Assembly: GCA_030549205.1 (NCBI GenBank)
Contig: JAUKTV010000008.1
Coordinates: forward strand, 806,001 to 870,000
From: Apiosordaria backusii
Lineage: Eukaryota; Ascomycota; Sordariomycetes; Sordariales; Lasiosphaeriaceae
Length of the DNA: 64,000 nucleotides
Reading direction: 5' to 3'
In this document: in pieces, positions 24,329 through 34,793 of the stretch
How the letters are laid out: every line of letters starts with the position of its first letter
How positions within the stretch are numbered: position 1 is the stretch's first letter
Position numbers and translations under genes: made by a program
Notes under the pieces: model-generated
What the model was told of the DNA's origin: nothing
The model's input: only the letters and a program-made list of their open reading frames with translations
Databases searched by the model: none

Positions 24329-25800
24329 ATGAAACAGTCAAAAGTGCGATCACATTTGTGGTCACGGCAGCTCGGCGAAGGCAGTTCTTCCGTACCATCC
24401 GTTTGCTATCCATCTTGTGGTGAGTGTGCACTGAGCTCATTTCAAAAAGCCTTTGTCTAATGCGAATTGAGATAATAGACTCTGCTTATCTCGAAGCCCA
24501 AAGAACTGGCCGAGATCCCGAGCTGTGCGAAGAGGACTCAGTGTTCTTCGCAATTCTCAGTGATTGTAGAGCATGTATCGAGGAAAACACCTCCGATCCC
24601 GAGGCTGTGGAAAGGAATTACCTTACACCAAACTTTCAACAATGGCTGGACTACTGCAATTCATTACCCGCCGAAACGGTGATATCAACAAGGACCGCAG
24701 AGACACAGGTCACCGAGACTCTAATACCACCTAGTAACGACCCTGGGCTTCCCGTCACTTCATCCCAGGCAACAGTGGTGGCACCCATACCCAGCACAAA
24801 GCCCCCAGCCCCGGCTCCTATCGAAACATCCATTTGGACAAGTATAAAAAGTGACACACCCAACGCCCCGTCACTGGGTGAGCCTCTAGATCTGCCAGCT
24901 ACCGAGAGGTCTACTGGGAAAAATACAGGCAATCCCAAAGCCACTGCTCCGTTTTCAGGTGAGTCAGTAATGTCATGCCACCGAGCTGGTGCGAGTATTT
25001 CTGACGTATATCCGCCTACAAGTTAGCATCTCAGCGTCTGCTCCTCCAGCGGGTAAATGTTCCCTTGTATGCTAGATAATTGGCCTCTCTCTAACTTTTA
25101 TGCCTCCAAAGCTGGAGGCAATATCATTGAAACAACCTTCTCAAGGTCGATACGTACTCTGGCCTCAGACTCGCTAGAACCCGATGCTACGAACTCACGA
25201 GAAACCGCTGTTTTAAACTCACTAGGCACTACTGCCTCGAACTCACTGAGCACTCCTATCTCGGGCTCACCAACCAACCCTACCTCAGACTCACCAAATG
25301 ATCCCACCTCAACCTCACTACCCCCTCCTACCCCAAACTCACTGGACACCCCAACCCTAACCGGGATAATCGCAGGCTCAGTCATAGCAGCTCTTTTTCT
25401 CCTAGCAGGGATAATTTACCTGATCCGACCCCGACGGCAACAAAACAAGACACCATCTAGCTCAGACACCTGGCCCGGAGGCAAGGCACAGCTCCACGGC
25501 AAGTCTCTCACGCCCCGACCACCACCTCCAGAACTGCTAGATACATGGTTTCGAGAACTTGGAGCAGATTCATCAGCTCGAGGGCCGTCTGGAGGACTTT
25601 CATACGCGGAGCTGGGTGAACTCCGTGCGCTGCGTGAACTTCGCGATCTTCGGGAGCTTTGTGAGCTGAGGGAACTGAGGGAGTTGAGGGAGCTTTCGGC
25701 TTCTACGGGGATGGTGGAGCTGGAGAAGACGTATGATCTTCCGAGGTATGAACTTGATGGGGGTGGTTATAAGGAGAGGAAGGAGAGGAGGTCGATATGA
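24329..25800 (+). CDS. Cysteine-rich single-pass membrane protein, paralogue A (425 aa model)
   Basis: Exons 24329-24419, 24479-24958, 25035-25052 (only 18 bp) and 25112-25800; every intron is in phase 1 and the total closes at 425 codons. The ectodomain begins DSAYLEAQRTGRDPELCEED and has spaced cysteines (LSDCRACIEEN, WLDYC), a pattern I have seen in fungal proteins loosely named glycoprotein X or LPXTG-like. A Ser/Thr/Pro stalk follows, containing eight 8-residue repeats (216-279), then one membrane helix (279-301, LTGIIAGSVIAALFLLAGII) and a cytoplasmic tail with GKAQLHG (320-326), Leu-Arg repeats (363-391) and LPRYELD...YKERKER. Paralogue B has the same exon plan and tail motifs. The 5' end is weak: the model starts MKQSKVRSHL and lacks a signal peptide; an unrecognised leader exon or a broken 5' end are both possible. 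Role unknown; a cell-surface sensor is a guess. Confidence 0.72.
25168..25359. repeat. 24-bp coding minisatellite, eight units
   Basis: Eight imperfect 24-bp units in the stalk of paralogue A code for 8-residue repeats of the type (D/N)S(L/P)xxPTx, for example NSLSTPIS, GSPTNPTS, DSPNDPTS, NSLDTPTL. Units begin with AACTCACTA-like sequence. Paralogue B has no such array. Confidence 0.85.
25611..25698. repeat. Coding 9-bp repeats giving a Leu-Arg tract
   Basis: Repeating GAGCTGAGG-like triplets of codons code for ELR/DLR/ALR units (ELRALRELRDLRELCELREL and on) in the cytoplasmic tail of paralogue A. The tract would form a charged helix with leucine every third residue. Confidence 0.8.
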
Positions 25801-26549
25801 TAGGTATGTTATGCGGGAAGTGGGGACGATGGTGAATCGAGGTAGGAAGTGAGCGAGGAAGTATAGATGGTGGTAATTGTTACAACGAATATGAATATGA
25901 TGACAGCGGGTAAGAGAGGGTGCCGAGGGATGAGGTGGAGGGACCGAGGTCTACCATATGGACTGAACATACGCTATGGCAACAGAGTAAATACAGGGGT
26001 AAGCTTACCTTCTGGCAATCGAACATGTAAAGTAAAGGAATGAAAAGATAAAAGAGCCAAGGAACTCTGAAATCTTGGAAGGTATCCAGCAAAAAATCAA
26101 GGAGACTGCTGACTACCTACCAGTGTGAGGGGAAGGCTCTTTGCCAAGCGTGGAAACGAGAAAGCAAATGCAGACAGAAACAGAAACTCGGCAGATTGTG
26201 AAGGTATCTACTGGCTGGATATAATATTATCATGCAGTGGCAGGCGAGGTGGTACAGTAATTACAGGTAAGTGTCGATCACTTGGACGAGGCTGCCGCCC
26301 AAATCTGCACTTTGTTGAAGTATTTACATGTATATGCATCGTGACTGAAAAGGCATCCCGCTCTGCGTGCAGCTGAATTGGACGATCACGACGAGGAAGT
26401 GGTATTCTGTTAATATATATCAGATATCGCTGTCCCCATTTCTCATGTCACTCGTCTTTGTTGTTGATGCCTCTGCTTTCTGCGAACTTTACACAAGAAC
26501 CTGGGTAAGATGGAGGAGAAACGCATCCAAGAGCGTCAAGTTGGCGAAA
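25801..26549. other. Intergenic region between the two paralogues
   Basis: Contains the upstream sequence shared with paralogue A (from about 26207). No separate gene supported. Confidence 0.5.
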
Positions 26550-27620
26550 ATGCGGATTTCTTGCCAGCTGGTTGTTTTGCTTATTGCGGTGAGTAGTCTA
26601 AACAAATGTTTAGAACCGCGAACTGATGCCAGTTGATTCCAGACACAGCCTATCAGGAGACCCAGAGAATTGGCAGACAGCCAGAGCTCTGCGAACCGAA
26701 TTCGGTATTTCGGAAGATTTACAAGGATTGTAAAAAGTGCCTTGAAGCAGAATTAGTCGACAACGAGGGCAGATTGTTGTTGGTTCAAAGAGAGTACCTT
26801 AACCCGAACTTTGAACCGTGGTTCTCCTACTGCGAATCAGGACCCGCACCGCAGGTCACATTTCCAGCAGACTACTTTGACACCTTGGTTACAACCAAAT
26901 GGGGTCCAGTGACTTACCTCAGCGACGGTTCCGCTACCTCTTTCCTGACAACGGTGACCCAGGTCATACCCAACCTGAGGTCTTTCAACATCACTACCAC
27001 TGAAGCATCGACTTTGACAAGCACGGAAGCAGCTACCGCCACTACCTCGTCATCAAGTGAGTTTATTTTACCCATGCCATTGCCCTAACTCGCCATCTGA
27101 CTTGAATTCTTTCCAGCCAGCAGCTCAGCGACACCCACACAGTCAGGTAAATGAACCCCCTATCATGACAGAGCCGGCCTTTCTAATCCTTAAAGTATCC
27201 GAACTCGAGGTCAAAACCGACGAAACAAGCACATCAAGCGGACTAACCACACCCGCTCTGGTCGGGGTGATCGTCGGCCCCGTTGTAGCAGCGATACTCC
27301 TTCTTGGGGGTATAGCCTACTGCATCCGACGGCACCGCAAGAAGGCTACCGCAACCCAAGCTAGGAACGACGAAGTTGACGAGAGCTGGGGAAAAGCACA
27401 GCTCCACGGCGACTCTCTGCCTGCCGAGCCCAAGACACCACCTCAAGAACTGCCAGACTCCGGGCTTCGAGAAGCTCCACTTGCCTCGGACTCGGCAGAG
27501 CTTCCAATATCGCCCAACTCGAAAGAGGTTCAGGGAAGCCCCGGGCTTCCCCGTTATGAGCTGGATGTTGAGGCGTACAGAGAGCGGAAAGAACGTGGTG
27601 TTCGGGATAACATGTTTTGA
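26550..27620 (+). CDS. Cysteine-rich single-pass membrane protein, paralogue B (305 aa model)
   Basis: Exons 26550-26588, 26633-27056, 27117-27146 (30 bp) and 27196-27620. The ectodomain starts DTAYQETQRIGRQPELCEPN and has YKDCKKCLEAE and WFSYC, matching paralogue A residue by residue; the small third exon and the phase-1 introns 2 and 3 sit at the same places. One membrane helix (about 186-208 in this model, ALVGVIVGPVVAAILLLGGI) is followed by GKAQLHGDSL and LPRYELDVEAYRERKER. Start choice: ATG 26550 with acceptor 26632 gives MRISCQLVVLLIALIP before DTAY, a usable signal peptide, but the intron is only 44 bp and its branch site is very near the AG. The alternative, ATG 26510 with acceptor 26642, gives 315 residues with FLPAGCFAYC before DTAY and no signal peptide. 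Everything from DTAY on is the same in both. Confidence 0.73.
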
Positions 27621-28750
27621 AGAGTGGAAGGAACATATTGAACACGGTGATGGGTTGAGTGGTAATATTCCCTAAAATGATGACAAATAATATGCCGATA
27701 ATGGTCAAAGAAAACGAGAACATGTACCTTATTGTGTGAAGAATGAGTGAATTCGAGGGTGTTGATGTTGATATACGATAACGACGGGACACCCACGTCG
27801 GTAGCACTTCAGTAACAGCGGCAAATACGATGACAGAGATTCTGAGAGTAATAACGGCCGAGAAAGATGAATAGTGTGTCCACAAGGGCAGGGGAGCATA
27901 TAGGCTGAACCAAACGGTGAAACTATCGCTTTCGCTTTCGCTGAGATACCTTAGTAATAGCAAATGACAGCAATGAAGAGAAGTATATGAAGGGAAGGGA
28001 TGTGCTGACTGAAGCGCTGTGAGCAACGGAATACACCAGACCTTCATTTTGAGACAATAACCAAAAAAGCACACCGTCTAAAGAGCTGCTATTGAGCTTG
28101 TGCCAGTGTATCAACATAAGTTACTTTTTAGAGAGAATTCGACCAAGCCCTTGATTACTGAAAGCTGAAGTTGTTGAGACTGGAGTCTGGACTCGGTCAA
28201 GTTGTATGTCATGGCTGGGGAACTGAGCTGAAGATAGATATTGCCAAGAGCACGTGGGGGATCTCGGAGATCGATTGGGCAATGGCTTGTGATGGGGTAC
28301 CTTTGGGAAGAGTTCTTGTGATTGAAAGGTACTTTTTAACTGGTTGGAGATGGAATGATCAACAGATTTACATGAGCTCAAAGCAGCGGGGAAGAGAGAT
28401 ACTGCAGTTTAGACAGTATTCTAACTGCAAATCGTGCTGATATTGCTTTCGTATCTGGAGGTTGCCTTGTTGATTTCGGTGCTGCTTTAAGGTTCAAGTA
28501 GTGTCTAGCGCTCGGACCAGGGTCAACGGGTACTGTGGGGAAACGTTTCCGTGCCATTGCGGCGGGGACTGGTTGGTTATGACGAGACACCATCGAGGAC
28601 AAGGCCCATCCACCATCGCAAGCTTCCCACTCGTGTTTTGTTTCATCTTTTCTCGAGTTCCTATCATTACCCAGACACAATCGGCAAACAGTTCAATCAT
28701 ACGCAAACACCGCCCCGAGTGGCGATCGATAACCAAATCCGAATCTCACG
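27621..28750. other. Intergenic region upstream of the VTC gene
   Basis: 3' flank of paralogue B and promoter of the SPX-VTC gene. Open frames (for example 27361-28074 minus) are antisense shadows or chance. Nothing else recognised. Confidence 0.5.
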
Positions 28751-31240
28751 ATGCGCTTCGGAAAGACACTACAGCAATCGGTCTATCCGCCATGGAAGGA
28801 CAAGTATATCGACTACGAAAAACTAAAGAGCATGCTCCGCGAGGACAAGCCCGACGATGAAGACGAACCATGGACCGAGGAAGACGAGAAACGTTTTTGC
28901 GACGAAATCTTCAACACGCAGCTCGAAAAGGTCGCCCAGTTCCAGGAGGAAAAGATTAAGGAGCTTCGAAATCGAACCGATGAAGTGGCCGAGAAACTCA
29001 AGCACTTAAACGGCTCTGCTGAAGAGGCACAACATGACGGCGACGATGCGAAGGAGGGCGGTGTGGAGGAAGCAAGCTCCTCAAAAACCGAGGAGGTGGA
29101 CAAACAAAAGCTCAAGGAAATAGAAGCAGAGTTGGACAGCATCACGAACGAAGTCAAGGAACTGCAGAAGTATAGCAACCTGAACTACACTGGCTTTCTC
29201 AAGATTGCCAAGAAGCACGACCGGAAGCGTGGAGATCGGTACAGGATCCGCCCCATGATGCAGGTTAGCCTGTCGAACCGCCCGTTCAACTCAGAGCAAG
29301 CCTACTCGCCGCTCCTCAACAAGCTGTCATACATGTACTTTGCCATCCGCAGGTTCGAGGCCCCCGATGCTGGAGATGTTCTCCCTGTCGACCCCGACAG
29401 CCAGCCCGAGACACATAATGGGGAAAAGTACACGGCGCACAAGTTCTGGGTGCACCCAGATAACTTGTTAGAGGTCAAGACGTACATTCTGCGCCGTTTG
29501 CCCGTGCTTGTCTATAGTGAGCAATCGGCCAAGGAAGTGGACGGACAGCAGGACCCTACCATTACATCGTTGTATTTTGACAATTCCAAGTTTCAACTTT
29601 ACTCGGCTAAGGTGGAACGGGATGCTGAGGCTTCGTCTCTGCGCCTTCGCTGGTATGGCCAGCTGAGTACCCAGCCAGAGATCTTCCTTGAGCAGAAGAT
29701 ACTGCATGAGGATGGTACCAGTGAAGAGCGCAAGTTTGCTATCAAGGAGAAGTATGTCAAGGCTTTTCTGGATGGAGAATACAAAATGGAGAAGTCGGTT
29801 CAGAAGATGGAGAGGAAGGGGCAAAAGGCTGAGGATGTCCAGGAGTTCAAGGAGACAGCAGATGCGATCCAGAAGTTTATTCGGGATAACAAGCTAGAAC
29901 CCTTGGTCCGGGCCAACTATGTCCGGACTGCCTTCCAGAACCCTGGTGACGACCGCGTTCGCATCTCTATCGATACCGACATTGCGTTCATCCGCGAGGA
30001 TGCTCTCGACCGGGACCGTCCCTGCCGCGATCCCAAGGAATGGCACCGCGCCGACATCGACAACAGCAACATGACCTACCCCTTCAAGAACATCAATCAA
30101 AGCGAGGTCTCCCGCTTCCCTTACGCCGTGCTAGAGATCAAGCTCAAAGAAGATGTCAACCATAAGCGCGGTCGTCCAGTCTGGATCCAAGACCTGATGG
30201 GCTCCCACCTTGTCCACCCTTGCCCGAGGTTCTCCAAGTTTGTCCAGGGCGTTGCTTCACTCTTTGAAGACTACGTCAACCGCCTCCCGTTCTGGCTGTC
30301 AGATTTGAACACCGACATCCGCAAGGACCCCCAGCGAGCCTTCCAAGAAGAGGAGGAGCGCCGAGCCCGCCGAGCAGAAAACGAACAGGTCGTGGGCAGT
30401 TTCTTGGGAACCAAATTGAGTTCATACAAACCCTCCCGCTCGTCCCCCGTGGCCAAATCCTACTTGGCGGAGCGAATGGCATCAGACAACGCCATCGCCT
30501 CCCCCAAGTCCGGGGTTACCAGCTCCCACAACCATCAACCCCAAGTTACCACCCCCGGAGCGGGCGACGAGCAGGGCGAATTCAGCAGCTCCCAACCCCA
30601 ACAGCCAGGACAAGAGAGAGAAATCAACTACGGCACTCTGTCTTCTGTCTTTCCCGGCTTTTCACTGAGTAAATACAGCAAAGCCAAGCGCGCCCGCGAA
30701 GCGGGTATTTCTTCGCTCCCCCCGGGAGTGACAGAGCCAAAAGAGTGGATCAAGAACTCTGGCCCACTGCAGATCGAACCCAAAGTCTGGCTCGCCAATG
30801 AGCGTACGTTCTTGAAGTGGCAGCATATCTGTGTGCTGCTCGGTGGTCTCGCGATCAGTTTGTATACAGCAGCGGCAAGCAGCAGCAAGGGCGGGAAGCA
30901 CGGGAATGTGCTGGCACAGGCGATGGGGATTGTGTTTTTGTCCGTGGCGGCGTTCAGTGGGGGGTGGAGCTGGTGGGTGCTGAGGAAGAGGAGGGAGATG
31001 ATTGTGGGGAGGAGCGGGAAGGATTTTGATTTTCTGTTTGGGCCGATGGTGGTGGCTGTTGCGCTTGCTGTGGCGTTGGTGGTTAATTTTGCTATTGCGG
31101 TAAGTGCTCCTGAATGATATGAGGGATGACGTGAGGCTAATGGGGGAAAATAGTATCGACAGGCTTTTGAGAAGGGGCATGGGAGCCATGGGGGCCATGG
31201 GAATCACAGCAATGTTGTGGAGATGGAAATGGGGAGTTGA
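28751..31240 (+). CDS. Vacuolar transporter chaperone subunit, SPX-VTC-DUF202 (Vtc2/Vtc3-type), 811 aa
   Basis: Subunit of the VTC complex, which makes inorganic polyphosphate from ATP and moves it into the vacuole. Exon 1 is 28751-31099; a 54-bp intron (GTAAGT...TAG) leads to 31154-31240, turning an apparent stop after AIAVSAPE into AIA-YRQAFEKGHGSHGG and a short His/Gly-rich tail. The SPX domain covers about residues 1-160 (VYPPWKDKYIDYEKLK; NLNYTGFLKIAKKHDRKRGD, the inositol-pyrophosphate-binding helix). The VTC tunnel domain follows (HKFWVHPDN, TSLYFDN, LRLRWYGQ, RTAFQNPGDDRVRISIDTD, YAVLEIKL, GSHLVHPCPRFSKF). After a disordered linker come three membrane helices (about 715-785). The SPX start, the EPKVWLANERTF block and the last membrane region are Vtc2/Vtc3-like as I remember the yeast proteins. 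SPX binding of inositol pyrophosphates signals phosphate status. Confidence 0.93.
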
Positions 31241-31741
31241 GATGAGTATCAGTTTGGAAGAAGTAGATGGGATGAGCTGCTTGAGATGTCTAAGGGGGTT
31301 AAGTAGTTGTTTTGGTCTTGGATAAGTGAAAGTGAGTTTTTGGATATGGTTCGTTGAGGCTGAATTGGTGTCTGTGCTGCTGTTTTGTTTACGTTTTGAA
31401 TTCAGGGGCTCAGTGGGGACGAGTAATTGTGTATTATCAGCATTGACAAACGGCATTTGGAAACTGGCATAGGAGAGACAAAGCATAGCTAGATTGTACG
31501 ACAAATATGGATTTTTCACTGTCAATTTTGAGGGGTTTTTCGGTCTTTTGAAATGGCGTTCTTTTTTTGTTTTCCCCCTCCAACCCAGTTATGCTACATG
31601 ATCTATCGTTACAAGGGATAGGAACTGAATCAACAATACCTCTCTCTTTTGTTCATATGTTACAGCTCAATCCACCAACATCTCACCCACTTTCAACCCC
31701 CAGGGGTATCTTGTTCTTCATGTGCATTTGAAATACAATGT
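31241..31741. other. Convergent 3' region between VTC and uL24m genes
   Basis: Non-coding; T-rich tracts near 31530-31575 probably belong to 3' ends. No gene seen. Confidence 0.5.
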
Positions 31742-33005
31742 CTACGCCTTCGGTTGGTCTACTGGTGTTTCGCCCGTCGCCGCCGCCGTCTCCTCCGCTA
31801 TCGATAACCTCTCCACCGCCTTCCTCAGCTGCTCATCCGCCTTCTTCCTCTTCTCCAGCTCCGCCGAAACCTTCGCGCCCAACTTCCTCAGCGTCTGGTT
31901 CTTGGCAATCACCTGCCCAATCTTCTCGAGCATCTCGTCCGTCAGCACCGGCTGTCCCCTCTCCCTCCTCAGCTCCCTCAGCTTGCGGTTGTACTCCTGC
32001 ACCGGCTGCAGCATCGAGTCGACGCTCTTCTTCCTGGCCTTCTTCTCGTCCTCCTGAGCCTGGATCTTGGCGATGTACTCCTCCGTATGCCTCGTGCGGA
32101 ACTTGCCGTAGCGATTTCGAAGCTCGTCAATGACCTGTTCTGGCATGGGGGGGCGCAAGAGGGTGGGGACGTAGGTACGCTCCTCGACGTCGATGCGGAG
32201 GGTATCCTCGGGGTGGTCGAAGTGCTGGGTTGGGGGCACGACGGGCCAGGGGATCTTGACGTTGAGGCCGGGGACGATGCGGGAGAAGGTGCTACGGCGG
32301 GTGGGACGGTCGTGGGTGATGTTGATGGGCTTGAGCTCGCGGATGATGACGTCGCGGACGTGGCCTGTGGTGGGGTCGGGAAGGGGGTAGACGAGGCGGA
32401 CGGCTGAGATGGGGATGGCCGAGGCGATTGGTTCGACGGGGCTGGCGCCTTCTTCGCGGAGGTAATCTGGGATTTTGGCGTTGGTCTAGGGGGGAATTGG
32501 GTTAATATATGGGGTGTGGTTTGGAGGGTGGTGGCAGGGGGGGGCTGACTTTAAGGGCTTCGTCCATCTCTAGTACCATGGTGTTGGTTTTGATGCTCTT
32601 GATGGGAACGATCTTTCCCTTGTAGGGGCCCTCGAGGATGACTACACGGTCACCGGGGGCAAGACAAAGACTTTTGGCACCGCCGGCCCAGGCGCAGCGA
32701 GCTTCCTTTTGCTGTGGGGTGAGCTGGGAGTGTAGGAGGGCTCTGTCGACGGAGATGGTGCCGTAGGGGTTGCCAAACTCGTTGACCTTGCCGGTGTCGC
32801 GGTTGGGGGCAAGGGGTCCCAATTCCAGATCCTCATGGCGGGCGATGATAGCCTGTCGCATATCCTCACCAACTTCTTGCCTGTATCGCCCGATTTCCTT
32901 GTTCCGTTCCTTCTTCTCGAGCTGGAATTTGCGCTGGGACTTGCGCTTGAATCGTTTTGTTACCTGGCGCTCGGCCATGGCAACCCGGCGGAGGATTTTG
33001 TCCAT
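31742..33005 (-). CDS. MRPL40: Mitochondrial large-subunit ribosomal protein uL24m (Mrpl40 type), 399 aa
   Basis: Component of the mitochondrial 54S ribosomal subunit. Exon 1 (33005-32550) and exon 2 (32485-31742) are separated by a 64-bp intron with an unusual GTCAGC donor and TAG acceptor; both sides are in phase 0. Exon 1 carries a basic N-terminus (KRFKRKSQRKFQLEKKERNK) and a KOW motif at about residues 116-143 (LAPGDRVVILEGPYKGKIVP). Exon 2 has the fungal extension (IPDYLREEGASPVEPIA, TRRSTFSRIVPGLNVKIPWP) and a helical charged tail. The length is that of fungal Mrpl40-type proteins, much longer than bacterial L24. No clear cleavable presequence beyond the basic start is seen. It diverges from the Rho1-type gene over a 1.8-kb region. 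Confidence 0.9.
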
Positions 33006-34793
33006 CTCGGGCCGCAGACGGTCAATGGACCCTTGGTGTCCTGAGGGCGGGAGAGGCGTGTTTTTTTTTGTTTTTTTTCGGTCGGCGGGGGAGGGGACCG
33101 GGGCGGGCGAGTATCACATCGGTCGGGCGCACCGGCAGCGATCTCAGAAAAGTTGACTGACCAAAGCTTCAATTCGTGCCATCAAAAATTTTTACGGCTG
33201 ACTGCGGAAGGCTTGTCAGCTGGCAGTTATGAACAGCCCAGCGACCCACTTCCTGGGATAAGGATTGTTATCCATATTCAAATGCATGTTTTCCTTCCTG
33301 TCAAGACCAACCGGCAGCAATCCGTGCATCTGCGGGCAGGGCACCCGAACGAGCTGGCATTCGACACGCTCGTGTTGTGATCCTGTGTCTGCATCCGGGA
33401 CGCCGAATAGGCCGAACCCAGGTATCAGGTCCAATCGGACTGTCTTGTCACGACTTTGTAGGGCTGACAAGTGATCAAACAAGCTGATGGCAGTTCGGCT
33501 TTGTCCCGTTGTGCGGCTCCCGAGTGCAGCCGGTGGGAATACGGTAGCTGTTACTGGGCCTGGGGAAGTGCAGCGAAGTCCTATGGCTTCTCCTAGGACT
33601 CGAGCGTTATGCCACCCACTCATCACTTGATACTGACGAGGAACGCGGGGGGAACACACCGTCCCAAGGAAGAGCAAAGACGGTGAGCTCTTTGCGGTCT
33701 TTGTTGTGTACCGTTGCTGATCTCTTTTGGGAGGTCGCCAACTGATCCACCCTTCACATGCCTCGTCTGTCAATCAATGTCATCAATGCTCAAGTTTAAA
33801 GTTTCAGAAAGCACAGATGATGGCAAGGCTGAGTGAGTTGTGCTGTGAAGCATTGCCCCATATTCAAGCCTTGTGCGGTGTACGAGGGGCGGGAAGCTCT
33901 CCCAATCGGTCGGGAGTCATCGAATTCCAGACATGTGCTTTAGCTGCAGGACAGCCCCGACATGGCATCATCGCTGTCGTAGGCAACCGTGGCGATATTT
34001 TCTGGGTATGATCGTTGATTGTTGTTTGGGAACTGGGAAGAGCGAGGCCCGCCGAGAATCCGACCCCATTCAAGATTGCCCTTTTGGAACGCCTTTCAGG
34101 GGCTTGGGGTCTTTGCCAGCCAGCCAGCCCAGAGCCTGGGGCCACATCGGTGCACGTTGACGGGATCAACTGCCAGCCAAGGGGCGCAGGGCCTGGGACT
34201 AAGTTAAGCCCAGGACTTGGTGATGATAGCTACGCCGTGTTATTCGGGAATATAGTTTTAAGGAATAAAAAAGCCACTCCCGGCGGTATCCTTGATGATC
34301 TCAAATAAATAAAATAAACAATCAAATAATACATCATCACGAGCTGATTAAGAGTGAAGCCGACACCTGCTGAACAGGGAAGCTGAGCCCAGACCAAGCG
34401 AACAGCACTTAAGCAAGCCCCCCCAAACTTTTTGTCCACTCAGAGGCCCCCGTTTCAGGCGCGCTCCCACTCGTCCTCATCTTCCCGGCTCCCCCCAACG
34501 CACTGTTGCTGTTGCCCTTTCTCTGTCGTCAATTGAAAGGCGACTTGATCTTCTGCTCTTTTCCACCTCCACCTTGCAACCTTCCATCTCTTGCATTCTG
34601 CAAATCATCAACCCAGCGAACCCGACCACCCAGAGGCTGACTCCGCCTCGCTCTCTCCCTTTGCACCGCGCCAGAACCGACCGCTGTTCTTTTTGTTGAA
34701 CCAGCTCTCCGTTCCGCAGCTCTACACGTCTGCGACTCCCAAATCAACACCCATCCATATCCTCCCAGCTCTACATCCAACAAACTCGCAACA
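33006..34793. promoter_or_regulatory. Divergent region between uL24m and the Rho1-type gene, with long leader
   Basis: About 1.8 kb. The part nearest the GTPase gene (about 34440-34793) is C/T-rich, a common feature of strongly expressed fungal genes' leaders. A minus-strand frame at 33216-33773 is open but shows no domain. A GCC/CCAG-rich patch lies at about 34110-34200. Confidence 0.5.

Noticed and set aside
24243..24440. Minus-strand frame with a signal-peptide-like segment opposite paralogue A exon 1
   Set aside because: A hydrophobic stretch alone in a short frame; no downstream exon on that strand and the paralogue pair explains the locus on the plus strand.
33216..33773. Minus-strand frame of 185 codons upstream of the Rho1-type gene
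   Set aside because: No recognisable motif and overlapping frames on the other strand; lies in the expected promoter.
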